A stretch of 42,960 nucleotides of DNA from Desulfovibrionaceae bacterium (lineage in GTDB: Bacteria > Desulfobacterota > Desulfovibrionia > Desulfovibrionales > Desulfovibrionaceae): the NCBI GenBank assembly GCA_910575755.1, contig CAJTFO010000013.1, positions 1-42,960 on the forward strand. Direction: 5' to 3'. The notes beneath the pieces are model-generated. The model was not told the origin of the DNA. It ran no database searches and saw only the letters and a list, made by a program, of their open reading frames with translations. Each line of letters starts with the position of its first letter. Positions within the stretch are counted from its first letter, which is position 1. The position numbers and the translations under genes were made by a program. Of the stretch, positions 33,908-42,773 are shown one piece after another.

Positions 33908-34993
33908 TCAGGCGGCGGGTTCTCCCTGCGGAGGCCGCGGCTTGTCCGCTGGTCTGTCCGCGGCGCTCTTGCGTGCCAGGGCCCGACGACGTTCGCGCGC
34001 CAGAGCGCGCAGATCCGCCACATTGTCGCTTTCATCCATGATTTCACTGCCCAGAATTTCCTCCAGCACATCCTCCAGAGAAACCACGCCGGCCAGGCCG
34101 CCGTATTCGTCCAGCACGGCAAAGAGGTGTACGCGGGCCTTGAGCAGTTCACGCAACAGCATATCCAGCATCTGGCTTTCCTGCACAAAATGCAGGGGGC
34201 GCATGATTTCGGACAGGCGGACAGCCTGCTGGCCGTCCCTGATGCAGCGGCCCAGGGTGCGGCGCTCCACCAGGCCCACCAGATCCTCATTGTCCTCGCC
34301 ATAGACGGGAATACGGCTGAAGTGCCAGATGCGGGGATCTTTGTAGGCCTCTTCCACGGTCATGGCCTCGGGCAGGGAGAAGACCACGGTGCGCGGGGTC
34401 ATTATTTCATGCACGCGTTTCTGATCCAGCGCCAGGACATTGCGGATGAAGTTCTCCTCATAGGGTTTGATGCGTCCGGCCTGGCGTGAAAGACTGGTAA
34501 CGGCGCAGATGTCGTCTTCGGAGATCTGCGGCGCGCTGGATGGCGGCGACATCAGACGGGTGAGCAGGCTCGTGAGCCAGAGAACCGGCGTCAGCAGCTT
34601 GACCATCACGGCCAGAGGACGGGCCAGGGCGCTGGCCAGTGGCGTGGCGTAGGCCACTCCCAGGGTTTTGGGCACAATTTCGCCGAAAGCCAGTATCAGG
34701 ACGGTGAAGCCCAGAGCAAAAAGCGCCATGTGCTCCGCGCCGAAGGCCGCCAGAAAGGCCGCGCCCGCAATGGTGGAACCGGCGGTGTTGGCCACGGTGT
34801 TCAGGGTCAGAATGGCGGCAATGGGTTTATCCACCTCGGTACGCATTTTGTAGAGCAGCTCGCCCACGGGACGGCCCATGCGGCGCAGGCGTTCAATGGA
34901 GGACCAGGGCACGGCGTACAGGGCCGCCTCGGTGAGCGAACAGGAAAAGGAAACCAGAACGGCTGCGCCGACGGCCAGGATAAGAGTGAGCAT
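33908..34993 (-). CDS. CNNM/CBS domain membrane protein (HlyC/CorC family)
   Basis: 361 residues from the ATG at 34993; the open frame extends to 35350 but through tRNA-fMet and promoter DNA, so that start is rejected. The N-terminal half is a CNNM (DUF21) transmembrane domain with three to four helices, including LTLNTVANTAGSTIAGAAFL and FGEIVPKTLGVAYA. Two CBS motifs follow (MTPRTVVFSLPEAMTVEEAY, and RPLHFVQESQMLDMLLRELL with VLDEYGGLAGVVSLEDVLEE). Members transport or sense Mg2+ and other divalent cations. The C-terminal CorC/HlyC domain that usually follows is missing; instead there is a short Arg/Pro-rich tail. The promoter is probably the TTGCCA/TATAGT pair at 35081-35109. Confidence 0.88.
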   Translation of the reverse strand: MLTLILAVGAAVLVSFSCSLTEAALYAVPWSSIERLRRMGRPVGELLYKMRTEVDKPIAAILTLNTVANTAGSTIAGAAFLAAFGAEHMALFALGFTVLILAFGEIVPKTLGVAYATPLASALARPLAVMVKLLTPVLWLTSLLTRLMSPPSSAPQISEDDICAVTSLSRQAGRIKPYEENFIRNVLALDQKRVHEIMTPRTVVFSLPEAMTVEEAYKDPRIWHFSRIPVYGEDNEDLVGLVERRTLGRCIRDGQQAVRLSEIMRPLHFVQESQMLDMLLRELLKARVHLFAVLDEYGGLAGVVSLEDVLEEILGSEIMDESDNVADLRALARERRRALARKSAADRPADKPRPPQGEPAA

Positions 34994-35080
34994 GACGCGG
35001 CATCCTGCTGCGGTTTGCGGGGTCGCCCCGACGCTCCTGAAGTGATGCCGCAGGCTGGCCCGTATACTATATATGGATAA

Positions 35081-35109
35081 ACTATATCCCCACGGAAGAC
35101 GCTTGGCAA
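35081..35109 (-). promoter_or_regulatory. Promoter of the CNNM gene
   Basis: On the minus strand TTGCCA (35109-35104), 17 bases, TATAGT (35086-35081), about 90 bases before the start codon. The next 25 bases are AT-rich with a GTATAC palindrome. Confidence 0.6.
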
Positions 35110-35253
35110 TTGCCCGCCGCCAAACGGCAGACGGCGGGGAGATGCGGCGCAAGAGCGGACTGCCTGGCGCGGACTCGGGGGCAATGCCAGGCACGACATT
35201 GCCGTGAGGAACAGTGAAAAATCGCTTGCCGAAAATAAAATACGCAACTTTGC

Positions 35254-35282
35254 TTGACAGACTCCACCCGCAGAGGTATATC
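35254..35282 (+). promoter_or_regulatory. Promoter of tRNA-fMet
   Basis: TTGACA (35254-35259), 17 bases, TATATC (35277-35282), about 31 bases before the tRNA. Near-consensus, as expected for a stable RNA gene. Confidence 0.75.
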
Positions 35283-35313
35283 TCGTTCTCACGACATGAC
35301 ATGTCGCACATGA

Positions 35314-35390
<77 letters not shown>

Positions 35391-35398
35391 AGAAATTT

Positions 35399-35431
35399 AA
35401 AGGCTTACGGTGAAAATCGTAAGCCTTTTTT
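35399..35431 (+). terminator. Terminator after tRNA-fMet
   Basis: AAAGGCTTACG (35399-35409) pairs with CGTAAGCCTTT (35418-35428), followed by a T run. Confidence 0.88.
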
Positions 35432-35446
35432 CGTAAGAGGGATTTG

Positions 35447-35469
35447 TTCCCACCACTATTCCCACCACT
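35447..35469. repeat. Tandem direct repeat at the island boundary
   Basis: TTCCCACCACT occurs at 35447-35457 and again at 35459-35469, one base apart. It lies exactly where the GC-rich chromosome gives way to AT-rich DNA, as would be expected for arm or core sites of a tRNA-directed integrase. No second copy was seen at the right side of the island. Confidence 0.6.
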
Positions 35470-35499
35470 TTAAACGCGCCATGCTTGGGGATAATAAAA

Positions 35500-36663
35500 A
35501 TGAATACCCTTGAGAAAAAAAACGACCATAAAGGTATAGCTCCTAAACATGAGAGATTAAAAGAGATTTTTAATAATAAAAATATCTTGTTTTATGATAA
35601 TGAAAACCTCGATCTCGATCATTATTTTCAGGAGCCCTATCAAGATGAAGGGGATGAAATTAAGGATATGGGGGAACCATTTGAAACTGACACCTCCAAG
35701 CAAAAAAGAAAATTATTTATTCAAGATAAAACATATTCAAACTTCACATATTTTATGGATGGTTCACGGCGAACCTACAAGATAGGTGACATGGTGTTAG
35801 ATAATAGAAAAATCTACCCAGTTGTTGTAGCTCAAGTGAGAGCGGGCTGTACCGGACGGAGCCAAGATAAAAAACTTCATAGACACGAAGAGATATCTAG
35901 TAAGAGCCTTATTTTAATATGTAATAAAATTAATGATGTTGATTATGAAGAAATCAGGCAGCGAATATTGCAAACTGATATAGCAAAACAATTAAATTTG
36001 GACGTTGTCCGTTACAAGTTTGATAGCTCGAGAGATACGGTTCCTGTAAACGCAGCTATTGCTAAGGCAAATTCTATAATGCAAAATATGGAAATTGGCA
36101 TCCTTGAAAAAATGATCAGATCTAATGTTTTAGAACCTGACCGGATGCTTATAGTGGATGGGCCCCTCCAGTTTATTGCTCAGGATACTGGCAAGCCAGA
36201 ATTCGCTGATATGTTTTATAATGTCATTGGGGTATCTAAAAGCTTTAATCCGATGCTGCCTACATCAACTAAATCGTCACGTAAAGGAACTCAGATAGGG
36301 GCAGAATTACTCAAGCTAAATTATGGCGAGCGGACACCTGTCTTCCTTAAAGAAAATAGCAGAGGGCGTAAATTTGGGTGCTGGTATTTACGAATACGTC
36401 CTAAAGAAAGAGTAACAAACCCGCTTGAAGGAATTATTAAGATAGAGAAGATGGCAACTAAGGAGGATGAGGATGGAATCAATACCTCTGCTGTTGATAA
36501 CATATCCGTCTCACTTCTAAACGAAGGGTTGCCAACAAGTTTTGGACGGGATAGTAGATGGGCAAGCCATCTTTACCCCATCTATTTAACCGAAACCCTC
36601 ATAAAATCGTCCTTTGAAAGCGACATGGTTTTCATCAACAAATTCAAGCGGGATTTTGAATAA
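35500..36663 (+). CDS. NurA-like nuclease domain protein
   Basis: 387 residues from the ATG at 35500 (GGGGA about nine bases upstream; a TTG five codons earlier is possible). DNA is much more AT-rich than in the neighbouring genes. A charged N-terminal region (1-80) precedes a NurA-type nuclease domain: DGSRR (87-91) supplies the first metal Asp, LIVDGPL with D220 the second, IGVSKSF with K247 follows, and the end has SHLYPIYLTETL in the place of the last conserved motif. NurA proteins are 5'-3' exonucleases/endonucleases that work with HerA helicases in DNA end resection or in phage defence. The HerA-like gene begins 12 bases after the stop. The identification is by motif order; overall similarity would need checking. 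Confidence 0.7.
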   Translation: MNTLEKKNDHKGIAPKHERLKEIFNNKNILFYDNENLDLDHYFQEPYQDEGDEIKDMGEPFETDTSKQKRKLFIQDKTYSNFTYFMDGSRRTYKIGDMVLDNRKIYPVVVAQVRAGCTGRSQDKKLHRHEEISSKSLILICNKINDVDYEEIRQRILQTDIAKQLNLDVVRYKFDSSRDTVPVNAAIAKANSIMQNMEIGILEKMIRSNVLEPDRMLIVDGPLQFIAQDTGKPEFADMFYNVIGVSKSFNPMLPTSTKSSRKGTQIGAELLKLNYGERTPVFLKENSRGRKFGCWYLRIRPKERVTNPLEGIIKIEKMATKEDEDGINTSAVDNISVSLLNEGLPTSFGRDSRWASHLYPIYLTETLIKSSFESDMVFINKFKRDFE

Positions 36664-36675
36664 GGGAGAAAAATA

Positions 36676-38361
36676 ATGGGAAATAGGAAACCAATAGGTA
36701 AGGTTTCAGCGTCTGAGCGGACACCTTCGTCTTGTGACGAGTTTCAATTTTGGCTGGCAGACGGTGTCACTCTGAGTCCATTCGATGTGGTGCTAGTTGA
36801 AAATAAGATAGCGAATGGGATTGAATCGATAACTTATGGTGTTGTACTAGATATTTTCCATATTACAGATGGAACAGGACATATTAGTAATTACGTTTCG
36901 TCTGATTTCGGGGAAGTAGATGCCAACCCCATAACAAGAAAACTCTCACTCGCATATGCGAAAGTCTCCGTTATCCATAATTCAAAAGAAAATTTTATGC
37001 CTGTTTTCGAGGGCTCACAGGTCTTTACTGCAGATGAAGATGATATTCTCACGGCCTTGGGTTTAGATAATATTGATGAACAATCTGCTATCCCAGCAGG
37101 GTTAATGAAGGCTGGTAACGGAATTTCCGTACCAATTAAATATAGTGGAGGGTTCCTGATTGGCCCTGAAGGGGCGCATATGAATGTATCAGGCATATCA
37201 GGACTTGCTACCAAGACAAGTTATATTATGTTTTTACTAAAAGCGATCCAGTATAAGTGCGGTAATGATGTAGCATTTATTATAATGAATGTTAAAGGTG
37301 ATGATTTGCTGCATATCCATCAAAAAAATGAAAATATTAGCAGTAGCCAGATTAGAGACTGGGAAGATCTTGGAATTCCATGCGAACCTTTTAAGCATGT
37401 CCGCTACCTATATCCATATAGGAAGCAGAAAGACAAAATGTACGCAAATACATCGTTACCACTCGATGATTTAGAAGAACAGCTTACAAAAGGCCACGCC
37501 TCTAACTTCATTTATACTTACGAGCATGATGTAAATAAAATTGACTTACTATTTGCAAATGTAGATGATCCAAGTTGGACTCTTGAATCAATATTAAATT
37601 ATATTTATTCAGGAAAAGAATTTCCAAGCGACCAAAGTTGGTCAGATTTTAAGGGTGCTCTCCGGGATGCCTGCAGTAAAGGAAACAATATAATCAGAAA
37701 TTCTAATATAGTAATTCAATCATGGCAACGTTTTAGGAGGTTGATTAATAATTCAATAAATAATGATATTTTTGTTGATAACAGATCAAATTCGAATGAT
37801 CAGCACCAAACCTACCTCTCCGATGAAATATTAAATATTCGAGGAGGGGAAATGCTGGTTGTTGATATAGCCCAACTAAATGAGCAGCTCCAATGCCTCG
37901 TTTTTGGCGATATAATCAAAACAGTATACTCATTAAAACATGGCGATTTTGATCAAGAGCAACGCACTTCTGAAAGTCCCATACCAAAAAAAATAATTAT
38001 TTTTGTTGATGAATTAAACAAGTATGCACCCTCCACAGCTTCCAACAAGAATTCGCCCTTACTGGCAAATCTATTGGAAATCACAGAACGCGGTCGCTCC
38101 GAAGGTATAATTTTATTCTCTGCTGAACAATTTAGAAGTGCTGTTCACGACAGAATCAAAGGAAATGCAGGAACAAATATCTATGGCCGGACGAATGCCC
38201 TTGAGATTTCGCGCCCTGACTATCGATTTATACCGTCAGTTTACGCAAATATGATGACTAGACTTAAAAAAGGCGATCTTATAATACAACATCCTATATT
38301 TAAAACCCTACTAAAAATTCAATTTCCTTACCCATCCTATAATCAGGGAGGTAGTAAGTGA
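36676..38361 (+). CDS. HerA-like hexameric ATPase/translocase
   Basis: 561 residues. An N-terminal HAS-barrel-like segment (residues about 30-65, FDVVLVENKIANG) precedes a FtsK/HerA-type ATPase core. Walker A is GISGLATKTSY (173-183), in which the usual Gly before Lys is Thr. Walker B is KIIIFVDELNKYAP (439-452), with D445-E446. The C-terminal GRSEGIILFSAEQ and GRTNALEISRPDY segments fit the HerA sensor and arginine regions. HerA pumps DNA into a partner nuclease, here most likely the NurA-like product of the previous gene. A strong GGGAGAAA site precedes the start. The stop TGA overlaps the start of the next gene. Confidence 0.78.
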   Translation: MGNRKPIGKVSASERTPSSCDEFQFWLADGVTLSPFDVVLVENKIANGIESITYGVVLDIFHITDGTGHISNYVSSDFGEVDANPITRKLSLAYAKVSVIHNSKENFMPVFEGSQVFTADEDDILTALGLDNIDEQSAIPAGLMKAGNGISVPIKYSGGFLIGPEGAHMNVSGISGLATKTSYIMFLLKAIQYKCGNDVAFIIMNVKGDDLLHIHQKNENISSSQIRDWEDLGIPCEPFKHVRYLYPYRKQKDKMYANTSLPLDDLEEQLTKGHASNFIYTYEHDVNKIDLLFANVDDPSWTLESILNYIYSGKEFPSDQSWSDFKGALRDACSKGNNIIRNSNIVIQSWQRFRRLINNSINNDIFVDNRSNSNDQHQTYLSDEILNIRGGEMLVVDIAQLNEQLQCLVFGDIIKTVYSLKHGDFDQEQRTSESPIPKKIIIFVDELNKYAPSTASNKNSPLLANLLEITERGRSEGIILFSAEQFRSAVHDRIKGNAGTNIYGRTNALEISRPDYRFIPSVYANMMTRLKKGDLIIQHPIFKTLLKIQFPYPSYNQGGSK

Positions 38362-39953
38362 TGTATGAGCCAGTAGCCGGTAAGTTTTTGTTAGAAATTT
38401 TGACAAGAGGGATGTATTCGAACCCCATGCATATCTACAGAGAATATATCCAGAACGCTTCAGACTCAATAGATTGTGCAATCTCAACTGGAATCATTAA
38501 GCAAAATGAAGCAGAAATTCATATTAATTTTAGCACAAAAGATCGCTCCGTAAGTATTCGTGATAATGGCATCGGAGTTAATAACAGACTATTTAGAAAG
38601 ACTCTATTAGATGTTGGGGCATCATTTAAGGAAGGAATTAATGAGCGTGGTTTCCGGGGCATAGGCCGATTGGGTGGCCTTGCCTATGCAGATCAGGTAC
38701 AATTTATATCTTCAGCACGGGGTGATAGCATACGGACAACAATGACTTGTGATTGTGTCAGACTACAACAACTCCTACAGAAGGCAAATACAGAAACATC
38801 CAGTATCATTGAGACATTTTTAGCAATAAGCCATTTCAAGGAGGAAGAAGAAACCCAGGATGAACATTTTTTTGAGGTACGATTATTGGGTGTTCATCAG
38901 GGATCTGCTCTGTTGGAGGAGGAAGATGTAATCAATTATTTACGTGAAACAGCCCCTATAGATTTCGATACTCAACAATTTTCACAAGCGCCAAAAATCC
39001 GAAAGTATTTTGAGGACAAGGGCTTTCCTATATCGTGCTATAGGATACTTCGTGGCTCAAGAAAACTTCCTATTTATAAATTTTATAAGCGTAATATTGT
39101 TATTGGGCAACGTAAGGCATCAAAAGAGAATGATTATATCCGTGACATAAAATTATTTTATGATGTAGCGTCAGATGGCAGTCCTTTGTATATCGGATGG
39201 ATTGCCATAACAGACTTTTCGGGCACAGTTAGTGAAGAAGCAATCCAAGGAATAAGATTTAGAAAAGGGAATATCCTTGTAGGTGATGGCGCAACCTTAG
39301 CAAAGTTTTTCCCGCTCACCCCACTTGAAGCATCGCGTGCGAATAAATTTTTTGTAGGCGAATTTCATATATTACATAATGATTTGATTCCTAATTCTCA
39401 GCGAGATGATTTTGAGCCCGGCCCGGTTTATAATGAATTAAAGGAAAAACTCTCAGATATTCTGGGCGATTTGAATAGGCAATACCGCAGAGGCACCTCC
39501 GAAGCAAACTCAGCACTCAAAAAATTAAGAAAACTTAATGATGAAAAAAAGATACTTGAGGAAAACTTAAAATCTGGAGTGATTACCTCAGATGAAAAGC
39601 GAGAGCAGCTTACTGGGCAGTTAGACCAGATCGAGCGCGGAATAGAAGCCGAGGGAAAGAAGGTACGAAAGGGATTAGAGCGAGGGAGTTTTTCCCCTGA
39701 GCAGCAAGAAACGGTAAATAATGCCCTTAATCAAGCGGAAACTGATAAAAAAGCAATCCCGCAAATAAGGACAAAAATTCTTGGTGCAGATTATTCAACA
39801 AAAAATGATTTACCCACTTCCTATAGCCGTGAGGAACGCAAGCTATACCAGCGAATAATAGCGATAATCGATTCTTTTTTTTCTAATGATCCACAAATTG
39901 CAGACGATCTTCGTAAGAAGATTAAACAAGAATTACGAGAAAAAAAGAAATGA
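38361..39953 (+). CDS. HSP90/GHKL-type ATPase with C-terminal coiled coil
   Basis: 530 residues from the ATG at 38361, nine bases after GGGAGG (an overlapping GTG at 38358 adds one residue). It has the Bergerat ATP site: REYIQNASDSID (27-38) with E29 and N32, DNGIG (68-72), and the glycine-rich lid GFRGIGRLGG (97-106). The next 230 residues resemble the middle domain of HSP90-like proteins (GVHQGSALLEEEDV ... NSQRDDFEPG). Residues about 365-460 form a strongly charged coiled coil (LRKLNDEKKILEENLKSG), then a short C-terminal helical domain. It probably opens and closes with ATP, as HtpG, MutL or topoisomerase VI B do. In the operon it sits between HerA and the radical SAM gene, with one- and four-base overlaps. 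Confidence 0.75.
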   Translation: MYEPVAGKFLLEILTRGMYSNPMHIYREYIQNASDSIDCAISTGIIKQNEAEIHINFSTKDRSVSIRDNGIGVNNRLFRKTLLDVGASFKEGINERGFRGIGRLGGLAYADQVQFISSARGDSIRTTMTCDCVRLQQLLQKANTETSSIIETFLAISHFKEEEETQDEHFFEVRLLGVHQGSALLEEEDVINYLRETAPIDFDTQQFSQAPKIRKYFEDKGFPISCYRILRGSRKLPIYKFYKRNIVIGQRKASKENDYIRDIKLFYDVASDGSPLYIGWIAITDFSGTVSEEAIQGIRFRKGNILVGDGATLAKFFPLTPLEASRANKFFVGEFHILHNDLIPNSQRDDFEPGPVYNELKEKLSDILGDLNRQYRRGTSEANSALKKLRKLNDEKKILEENLKSGVITSDEKREQLTGQLDQIERGIEAEGKKVRKGLERGSFSPEQQETVNNALNQAETDKKAIPQIRTKILGADYSTKNDLPTSYSREERKLYQRIIAIIDSFFSNDPQIADDLRKKIKQELREKKK

Positions 39954-41563
39954 AAGTTTTGCTTGTTGAGCCAAACTATAAGAATAAATACCCACCAATA
40001 GGCCTTATGAAGATAAGCACCTATCACAAAATGCTTGGTGATGAAGTACACTTTGTAAAAGGGACAAGCAAGGACATAGATTCACAAGTTTGGGATCGTA
40101 TCTATATAACGACACTGTTTACATTTTATTTTGATATAACTATTAAGACAATTAATCACTACTTAAAGATTGCTAATGATATCCGTTCGTTATATGTAGG
40201 TGGCATAATGGCTTCTCTTATGCCTGAAAGAATAATCGATGCTACAGGCATGGATATGGAGCATATATTGGTTGGTCTGTTTACAGATACATCTAAGGTA
40301 GGAGATAATAATTCAGTAAATATAGATCAGCTCCCTTTAGATTACGATATTTTAGACGAAATAACATATAAATATCCAGCAGGTGATAATTATTTCTCAC
40401 ATACATCACGTGGCTGTCCAAATCATTGCCCTTTCTGTGCAATCCCAATTCTTGAGCCACACTTTTATGTAACTAATAATATAAAAAAACAGATAGAGAC
40501 CATTAATAATAAATATGGTCCCAAACAAAATTTATTACTACTTGACAATAATGTTTTAAACACTCCTAATCTTAAGGAACTGGTAGATGACCTATGCTCT
40601 TTGGGATTTGAAAGAGGGGCAAAGTTTGTTGACCCAGGAACTTATAATATAATTATGAGTCGCTATCACAAAGGCGATAGATCTCCATTACTCGATAACA
40701 AACTGAACACATATTTAGATAGCTTTAAAGCGCGTATTAAGTCTTCAGAAATGCTTGAGAAGTTTATAAAGGTACTAATAAAAGGAGAGACCATTAGTGA
40801 CTTTGCAACTTACATGCTTGATCAGGAGCATGTAATTTCACCAATTATTGAAAAATATAGAAACAAAAATCCTAAAGCCCGATACCTTGACTTTAACCAA
40901 GGTGTTGATGCACGGAAAATCAACGATGAAAATATGTTTCAATTATCGCGCCTATCAATACGCCCCCTTAGAATAGCATTTGATAGTATTAACTTGTCAA
41001 AGCAATATATAAATGCAGTTAAAATAGCACATAAATATGGGATTAGAGAGATATCTAATTACATCCTGTTTAACTATAATGATACACCTGCTAGCCTATA
41101 TGAAAGACTTCTAATTAATATTGAATTAAATAAAGAGCTAGGAATCCAAATTTTTTCTTTTCCAATGAAATACTCCCCCATCAATCGAATCGATCGTAAT
41201 TATATAGGCAAATTTTGGACAAGAAAAGCTTTAAGCGCCATATCCGCAATCCTTCAGGTAAGTAATGGAGTTGTTGCAGCTGGGTCTAATTTTTTTCTCA
41301 AGGCATTCGGAAATACCTTGTCTGAGTATTTTGAAATCCTCGCAATGCCTCGTAGTTTAATCATGTTTAGGCAGTACTTCGAAGAAAATGGAACGACAAA
41401 TTCATGGCGAGAAGAATATAATAGATTAGATAATGTTCAGCGCAATAGATTGATGCACTTTGTATCAAAACCAGTGAGCGAATTGAAGAAGATGAAATAT
41501 CCTAAGGAGTTTGAAAGCATTATTCCTTATTACTTAATTTCTTATAATGGGAATAGAGCATGA
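39950..41563 (+). CDS. B12-domain-like radical SAM protein
   Basis: 537 residues. The start ATG overlaps the stop of the previous gene (ATGA). The N-terminus (MKVLLVEPN, then PPIGLMKISTYHKMLGDEV) looks like the Rossmann-type B12-binding domain found in many radical SAM enzymes, but no DxHxxG cobalamin-ligand motif is visible. The radical SAM cluster motif is C156-x3-C160-x2-C163 in the sequence HTSRGCPNHCPFCAIP. A barrel follows with LLLLDNNVLN (conserved after strand 2). The C-terminal 250 residues are unfamiliar. It likely uses SAM to modify an RNA, DNA, protein or small molecule. As the last gene of a NurA-HerA-GHKL operon it could make a modification recognised by the others; that is speculation. 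Confidence 0.78.
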   Translation: MKVLLVEPNYKNKYPPIGLMKISTYHKMLGDEVHFVKGTSKDIDSQVWDRIYITTLFTFYFDITIKTINHYLKIANDIRSLYVGGIMASLMPERIIDATGMDMEHILVGLFTDTSKVGDNNSVNIDQLPLDYDILDEITYKYPAGDNYFSHTSRGCPNHCPFCAIPILEPHFYVTNNIKKQIETINNKYGPKQNLLLLDNNVLNTPNLKELVDDLCSLGFERGAKFVDPGTYNIIMSRYHKGDRSPLLDNKLNTYLDSFKARIKSSEMLEKFIKVLIKGETISDFATYMLDQEHVISPIIEKYRNKNPKARYLDFNQGVDARKINDENMFQLSRLSIRPLRIAFDSINLSKQYINAVKIAHKYGIREISNYILFNYNDTPASLYERLLINIELNKELGIQIFSFPMKYSPINRIDRNYIGKFWTRKALSAISAILQVSNGVVAAGSNFFLKAFGNTLSEYFEILAMPRSLIMFRQYFEENGTTNSWREEYNRLDNVQRNRLMHFVSKPVSELKKMKYPKEFESIIPYYLISYNGNRA

Positions 41564-41762
41564 TTTTGTGTTTTTCATATTCCATATGCGACATTAATTA
41601 TGATACGATATACAAATTATGATTTTGCGAATTATCTATACTCATTATTTTGGATTTTTCTTTTTTCTGTAGTCTTTACATGTAGTAGTTCAGACTTGAT
41701 CTGACATTCGCTCCGTTTTGATGTCTCCTCTTGTCCGATTAGTTGAGCTGTCCGACCTTTTC
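41564..41762. other. AT-rich gap between the island operon and the IS elements
   Basis: About 200 bases without a gene. The first 120 bases are AT-rich with the same base use as the operon. From about 41,690 the DNA becomes mixed and holds a small CAGA/TCTG inverted repeat, possibly a fragment of another element. No clear intrinsic terminator for the operon is visible. Confidence 0.4.
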
Positions 41763-42773
41763 GGGTAACGTCCAGAATTTTTCGCACATAGAGTGGCTCA
41801 ATCGGTTAGATGCTTCCCTCAGTCGAGTTCACCGAAAGTTTTCATGTTGATATACCGTTCCAGTCCCCATTTCTTCCCTGAGAGGTATCTCAGTCGAGCC
41901 GCGACCAGCATCAGGGCCGACTGGCCGTCAGGGAAGTTCCCCACCACTCTTGTGCGTCGTCGAATTTCACGATTGAGCCGCTCCAGTGGGTTATTCGTTC
42001 GGATATGACGCCAGTGATTGGACGGAAACTCATAGAAAGAGAAAGTCTCCTCCGCGCCCGCCTGGAGGATGCGAGCGGCCTTTTCCAAATGAAGCGCCTT
42101 CAGCTTGACGGAAACCTGTTCCGCTTTTTGACGGGCGGCTTCTTTATCCTCTTGCGCGTGGATGGCCTTCAGCATGGTCGAAACCACTTTGGATTTACCA
42201 GTGGGGACGGCATTCAAAATGTTCCTGTAAAAATGTACCACACAGCGTTGCCAGCGGCTTTCCGGAAAAAAATCTCCTATGGCGTCCAGAAGGCCAGTAC
42301 TCTTGTCCGAGACTATAAGCCGGACGCTCTGAAGACCTCGCTGCTTCAAATAGCGGAAAAAGGCCCTCCAGCTTTCCGCGTCTTCACGACTGCCTTCCGC
42401 TACGCCGAGGATTTCACGATACCCTTCCTTGTTGACCCCGATGGCGACAAGGACCGACACCGACTGGACAACGCCTCCCCATGACCGATTGAGCCATATC
42501 CCATCCACAAACATATAGGGGTACATACTCTCCAGAGGACTGTTTCTCCATTCTTCGATGTTCTTGTAAATCTTCTGATTCAGCTCACTGATGGTGCTGG
42601 AACTGACCCTGCTGCCCCAAAGGGCCTCGGTGATATCTTCCACACGGCGGACGGAAACACCGGCCAGATACATTTCGACCAGGGCCTCTTCCACAGAGCT
42701 TTCCCGCCTCCTGTACCGTTCGATAATGGCTGTTTCGAAAGGCAGATTGCGAAGCTTGGGGACCTTCAGGGTA
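41763..42773 (-). mobile_element. IS256-family element, truncated at its 5' side
   Basis: The right-hand terminal sequence (41763-41790, ending TTTCGCACAT, then GTGGCTC) matches the left-hand terminal sequence of the next element at 42774-42795 (TTTCGCACAT, then GTGGCTC). Transposase coding sequence fills the body. The expected N-terminal coding part and its own left end are missing at 42,773. Confidence 0.7.

Noticed and set aside
35444..35495. Promoter for the NurA-HerA operon
   Set aside because: TTGTTC and TTTAAA have a 19-base spacing, and GATAAT at 35490 would give a start at or beyond the ATG; neither is convincing, so no promoter is annotated.
35481..35513. ATG at 35481 with a short frame just before the NurA-like gene
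   Set aside because: Only ten codons, out of frame with the gene, no ribosome-binding site.
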